From: Amorphochlora amoebiformis
Lineage: Eukaryota > Cercozoa > Chlorarachniophyceae
Assembly: GCA_054601695.1 (NCBI GenBank)
Contig: BAAHQB010000043.1
Span: 982,766-1,046,765, forward strand
Direction: 5' to 3'
Length of the DNA: 64,000 nucleotides
Part shown: positions 39,241 to 64,000 of the stretch, one piece after another
Layout: every line of letters begins with the position of its first letter
Numbering within the stretch: position 1 is the first letter of the stretch
Made by a program: the position numbers and the translations under genes
The notes under the pieces: generated by a model
Told to the model about the DNA's origin: nothing
The model's input: the letters and a program-made list of their open reading frames with translations, nothing else
Databases searched by the model: none

Positions 39241-39943
39241 ATACATGTGTATACATGTTTATATACGATTAATATGGGACACCACCTCAGCTGCAGGATT
39301 AAGGTGGTAAACTGGTAGCGTAGTGAGGTGGCGCCCCATCTTAACCCCATATACATGAATGTCACGATTATAATTATACATGTATTTAAACATATTTCTA
39401 TGTAGATATACATGTACATGTATATATATATATATATATATTTACGTCTATATATATATATATATATATTTAGCTAACCGTAACCCTACATACAATTGTA
39501 CATGTATACATACTAGACATATGCATGTACATGGATGAGGTGGTGCCCCACCTTAACCCTATAGACCATTTATATATATCATGATATATATATATATATA
39601 TATACGCTCAGGGTGGCCCACTTAACCTGGGCGCCTCTGTCTGCTCCATAGCGATGTTCATGAACCCGTCTAAGCACGCGAGAATGCCTGCGGGAATTCG
39701 CATTTTTAACATATTCGACCGCCCTGAAGTCTATGTAGATTCACCTCGGAATTCGGAACCAGAATTGAGTTTGACGCACACAGGACGACCGAGGACGCTC
39801 TTTAGAAAGTCTGTTGGGGTTTTCTTGGTGGCTTGGGACATGGTTTGTGACCCACGGGGGGCGAGGAGAGCGCTTGGACGCTTTGAGTGCCGAAGAATTA
39901 CAAACCTTTTCTTCTGGAGAAAGTATATCGGCTCAGAATACGC
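38790..39943. other. Spacer and probable 5' UTR of eIF4E
   Basis: TA tracts alternate with short mixed segments. Three segments share a motif related to GGTGGCGCCCCATCTTAACC (near 39070, 39325-39345 and 39538-39560), a small dispersed repeat. From about 39620 to 39943 the DNA is GC-richer without TA, as expected for a promoter or leader. A 197-codon frame from 39654 overlaps eIF4E in another frame and has no recognisable content. Confidence 0.55.
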
Positions 39944-41771
<1,828 letters not shown>

Positions 41772-42192
41772 TTCCAAGAACTTACGCCAGATGTATATTC
41801 TCTGCGAGTTTGATCGTTGATAGCCCTGACATGCCCCTGGAAAGACTGATTAATTTAAAATTTTCTTCAATCCCGATGGGATAATTTAAAATGTTGCTTG
41901 GGTTGTTTCTGAAATAAAACACTGGATCCAGTAGATACCAGGAAGTTGTTTATATATGTGTGCGATGGTTGCATGTAATCTAATGTAACTAGTGCTGGTA
42001 GTAGTACGCATATATACATGTCGATCATAATATTACTAGCTAAGTCTTGATTTTATATAGATATAAGCTAGATAAGAAACCTTTCGAGCAATGTGCACTC
42101 TGTATGTCCACAATCCATCTAAGTGACCAGACATCATTTACCTTGGGTACAATCATTGCGTTCTTACGCTCTAGACGTGCACCCGACCTTTG

Positions 42193-42224
<32 letters not shown>

Positions 42225-42356
42225 TAGATATATATATATATATATACTAGCTTCATATCATAGTACATATTATATATATCTAGATATATATATATATATA
42301 TAATATTATATATCATGATATATGTCTTATCATAACAGGTATAAAAAGATATATCT

Positions 42357-42400
<44 letters not shown>

Positions 42401-42439
42401 TTATACACCTGCATATGATAATACATATATCATGATATA

Positions 42440-42508
<69 letters not shown>

Positions 42509-42546
42509 AATAGGCATACGTATATATACATATATACATGAATATA

Positions 42547-42580
<34 letters not shown>

Positions 42581-42663
42581 GTGTGTGTGTGTGTATATAT
42601 ATATAGTAGATATACTTATATATCTGTATATGAGTATTTTTAATTCTCCTTTATATACATTAC

Positions 42664-42704
<41 letters not shown>

Positions 42705-42741
42705 CACATATAAATAAAAACACAAACACACACATATATAT

Positions 42742-42830
<89 letters not shown>

Positions 42831-42860
42831 CATATGAATTATATATACATATCACATCTA
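41772..42860. other. Spacer between eIF4E and the ankyrin gene
   Basis: Includes the eIF4E 3' flank and TA tracts. A unique segment at 42050-42190 is open on the plus strand (KLDKKPFEQCALCMSTIHL, with a CxxC) with a possible donor at about 42122, and on the minus strand as MDCGHTECTLLER. I could not attach either to a gene. The eIF4E and ankyrin genes converge here. Confidence 0.45.
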
Positions 42861-51242
<8,382 letters not shown>

Positions 51243-51287
<45 letters not shown>

Positions 51288-51399
51288 CATGTTTACATGT
51301 ACATGTATATGCACAAAAATGAATTGGGCGATGAAGGTATAATACATATATTTATATATATATATACAAAGATATATATATATATATATATATATTTAA

Positions 51400-51436
<37 letters not shown>

Positions 51437-51490
51437 TTCATCACCTAATTCATATGTGTATAAATACACACACACACACACACACACACA

Positions 51491-51532
<42 letters not shown>

Positions 51533-52008
51533 TGTACAACTAAATGTACAAACAAAGCTACATATCTTCATATGTATATGCGGCATATGTAAGTACGTAT
51601 ATGCGACATATGTAAATATCATAAAGCACCCCACGCTTATCCAACAGATGAAGCATACTCCCCCTCACCGCCCGCCGAAAAATTAAAAAATAAAAAAAAC
51701 CGTAATCTGCACGTGCCCAAGGCTTTTCCGGACCCATCCCTGTAACCCCTATGGGGATAAGCACCCGTAAACGGCGCCACAGTGCCCAAGCGACCATAAA
51801 GGCGGGCCTGACTATGTGACACGGCCTCATGTACTCAAGTGTTAAGACCTATAATACTAAACGCGAAACCTGTAAGACTATCAACATAATTACTTTAGGG
51901 AATTCAGATGAAATTGTCAGAAGATCTACAACACGTGTGGTATTTTTGTCACTTCGAGTGACATTTGGAAGTCGGGGGACACTTTGTCGTGTTGTGAACC
52001 TGGAGGCA
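51243..52008. other. Region between the ankyrin gene and the tail-anchored protein gene
   Basis: TA tracts at 51245-51285 and 51355-51430. Two short inverted copies of ATGAAT(T/A)GG-GATGAAGGTA lie at 51318-51342 (plus) and 51430-51456 (minus). The minus copy (ELGDE plus G) would phase-join to ankyrin exon 51204-51242 but shows no acceptor or ATG. 51630-51830 is GC-richer unique DNA with no recognisable gene and may hold the 5' ends of the two divergent genes. Confidence 0.45.
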
Positions 52009-52452
52009 ATGGCCCGTGCTTGCGAGAAATTGAAGGAAGGGAAGGCGGAGCAGTGTTTCAAGACCGTTTGCAAGTCATGTCAAGTGGAGATCATGGAAAA
52101 GTTTAAGAGAATGCAGGAAACCATCGACAGATTGGAAAAGATCCTCTCCGCGCAGGAGAAACACAGCGAAAAGGAGATGGACGTACAGCTCAAGAAAGTG
52201 GACGAGTCGATTCAGATGAAGGGAAGCTTCGAGACCGAGTTGGTCCGAAAGGATAAAAGGATCGAGAAGCAGAAACGGAAGGTGTTTGAGCTCGAGGAGA
52301 GGACAAGACACATGAAAACTGTCCTGCCGAAGGTGAAGAGTTTGAATTCGGCGCTGGGATGCTTCACCGTGTTTACGCTGTGTGTCTTCGTGGCGTACAT
52401 CCGGTGTCAGTTTATCAACACGGACGATGAGCCTCCTCCGGTTTTATTTTAG
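52009..52452 (+). CDS. Small tail-anchored coiled-coil protein
   Basis: Intronless, 147 residues from ATG 52009 (MARACEKLKEGKAEQCFKTV). The frame stays open upstream to about 51829, but that part lacks coding character. Residues about 25-105 are rich in Lys/Glu with heptad-like spacing (FKRMQETIDRLEKILSAQEK, then IEKQKRKVFELEERTRHMK), so a coiled coil is likely. Near the C-terminus one hydrophobic stretch (GCFTVFTLCVFVAYIRC) is followed by a short acidic/proline tail. This layout suggests insertion by the C-terminus with the coil facing the cytosol, as in SNARE-like or tethering proteins, but I do not recognise a family. It is unusual here for lacking introns and TA. Confidence 0.7.
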   Translation: MARACEKLKEGKAEQCFKTVCKSCQVEIMEKFKRMQETIDRLEKILSAQEKHSEKEMDVQLKKVDESIQMKGSFETELVRKDKRIEKQKRKVFELEERTRHMKTVLPKVKSLNSALGCFTVFTLCVFVAYIRCQFINTDDEPPPVLF

Positions 52453-52860
52453 GCAGGCTTGTCGAAGTTGTCGCCCATTTGTCCGAGTCTCGGGCGTTCG
52501 ATTGTACAATTAGATTCTAATATTTGTTTAGGGTTAGAAGCCAAGTGTGCAGTTTACGTTTTTTTGATAATGAATTGCGTGTGAGGTTATGTTTTGAACT
52601 AAATTGAGCAGGAATAATGTGAATTATGTGATTGTTATCGATGTAACGATTAATCACTGTCTATCACTATGCAGCAGCAGCAGCATTTGATAACAAACCT
52701 TAACATTTACTCTGGGTAGTGGTCGGATCGATCATATCGATATTAATATCATAATAATTATAACTTAGAATGTATAACTTAAGTTGTACTCACTATAGAC
52801 TTAGTGTGACGGCTGCGATAGAAAACCCACCATATTATATATATATATATATATCTAGTA

Positions 52861-52908
<48 letters not shown>

Positions 52909-53326
52909 ATAATATAGGTAAGGGAGCAAAACGGTAACATAGATTATCTGATTATAATAACTTATATGTGTATGTAGATGTATACACTAGATACATCATA
53001 CATCTAGACATGTTTTGTATGTGTATTGATGATATATATTAGGTATGTGTGTGTATATAACTAGTCTAAGTTGTGGTAATCTGTACTTGTTGTAGCAATT
53101 ATAAATAATGCCTATTTATATATGATGTCTTAGATCTATAGTAGATATACTATCTATACATACTATTATAACATAGTACTAGAAAATTATATACTATACT
53201 ACATATCTGGCATATATCTGGTTTAGACATATATGTGTAGTTACATATGTTTTATATAAATATATATATGTATATTTACATATAATACTATATACATAAT
53301 ATACACATACACACACACACACACAC

Positions 53327-53368
<42 letters not shown>

Positions 53369-53528
53369 CATGTGCACACACACATACACATAGATTATAC
53401 GGCTGAGTATGACTTTATGTTAATTCTTGGTAAGTTCTGTTCAATTAACTTTGCAAGTGAGTCAGCGTCTACAAGAAGTATATATGTTACTGGCGATTTA
53501 AGGATAGTTGAATACAATATATATATAT

Positions 53529-53574
<46 letters not shown>

Positions 53575-53591
53575 TACTACTACTACTGCTA
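52453..53591. other. Spacer between convergent genes
   Basis: 3' flank of the tail-anchored gene, a CAG-rich spot at 52671-52684, then TA, CA and (TAC)n tracts. An open segment at 53392-53437 ([11 protein letters not shown]) with AG and GT borders is possible on the plus strand but has no partner exon. The minus-strand pseudouridine synthase gene ends at 53592. Confidence 0.5.
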
Positions 53592-63110
<9,519 letters not shown>

Positions 63111-63900
63111 TCACATTCATTACATGAATCTCACCCTCACATTACCCCCAAAACTCCCCTTTATTCCGAATTATTAAACCCCCCCACCCCCCCCCCCTTT
63201 CTGTAAGACCCATCACCGTTGGTATTTCGTTTTAGAATAGAATTCCCTTATTCTCACCGCTCTCTCATTACGTAGTTTGAAAGATACAGAAATATATATA
63301 TCATGCATCTATCTCACAGACTCAGACTCACCCCCCAGGCCGACAAATAATAAAATTTGTTCTGAGATTAAAACATCGGCGTATTATTGACTTGAGAGGG
63401 CGTGATGGGGAAAGGAGGGAAGCCATTGGTATCGGATTTTTCTCTGTTAGCCGTCTCCCGTGCCATTTGCCGAGAAATAAATGAACTTTTTCCTGATAAT
63501 TTGTCCAAATATGTTAAGATATCGGAATAATAGGATATATTGATATCTCAATCTCAATATCGAGATATTAGTATTTCCAATATGACAGTGTGACATATCG
63601 GCTTGTCACACACTTCGAACTATTTTGAATCGAGCTCGAGGTGAAGGTGAAAGGGGCAATGGGGGCCTTATGTGGGGGGGGGGGGGGGGACGGTAGGAGG
63701 GGAGATTCAAGAGATATGGATAGGTTTAGGCGATTTTGAAATTCTAGGAGAGGACTTTTGCGTTCGGACGAAAGGGGGGAGTGGGGGGGAGGGGGGAGAG
63801 AAAATGAGATTTTCTTGGTTGTATTTATTGAAATGTGATATGGTTTCGCGCGTTTAGGCGGAAATTGGGAACTCAAGGCTTCCTAATGAATAAGGTCTTT

Positions 63901-63983
<83 letters not shown>

Positions 63984-64000
63984 GTAAGTACTTAAAGTAT
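63111..64000. other. Unique mixed-composition segment at the window end
   Basis: Contains C runs (63179-63197), a G15-type run (63675-63689) and a minus-strand open frame at 63568-63876 (about 100 codons, Ser/Pro-rich) that could be the start of a gene, but it has no recognisable motif. It ends with TA and a (GA)n tract at 63945-63980. It may include the promoter or first exon of the pseudouridine synthase gene. Confidence 0.4.

Overview
The window is nuclear DNA of a eukaryote, most likely a microbial eukaryote or alga; I cannot name the species. The evidence is genes split into dozens of small GT-AG exons, (TA)n microsatellites filling almost every intron and spacer, interstitial TTAGGG/CCCTAA arrays, an eIF4E gene with introns, and a Ty1/copia LTR retrotransposon. 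Most long open frames are translations of TA, CT or TTAGGG repeats and are not genes. I rebuilt the genes by hand, requiring that each exon have GT-AG borders, stay open, and join its neighbours in a compatible codon phase. First exons and the smallest exons are the least certain parts.

Layout, left to right. (1) 1123-3969 +: 3' part of a type I membrane protein with a Pro/Thr-rich stalk and one transmembrane helix. (2) 4576-21435 +: a helical, possibly ARM/HEAT-like N-terminal region followed by a degenerate protein kinase domain (HGN for HRD, DFT for DFG). (3) 21993-32593 +: a second, better conserved kinase domain with a polar tail. A donor inside the last exon of (2) joins in phase to the first exon of (3), so the two may be one 28-kb gene of pseudokinase-kinase (JAK-like) layout. 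(4) 33571-38789 -: a young copia element with nearly identical LTRs, gag, and an intact pol that appears to be reached by a -1 frameshift. (5) 39944-41771 +: eIF4E, three exons. (6) 42861-51242 -: ankyrin-repeat protein, 17 recovered exons. (7) 52009-52452 +: small tail-anchored coiled-coil protein, no intron. (8) 53592-61748 -: RluA-family pseudouridine synthase, 11 recovered exons.

Two patterns stand out. From about 44 to 57 kb, telomere-type hexamer arrays lie in the introns of the two minus-strand genes. Several run to within a few bases of the exon edge and seem to supply splice sites (GTTAGG donors, CCCTAG acceptors); one 80-bp intron is almost pure telomere repeat. In addition, exon edges together with the adjoining splice site have been copied repeatedly into neighbouring introns in all three exon-rich genes, leaving ladders of partial exons between TA tracts.
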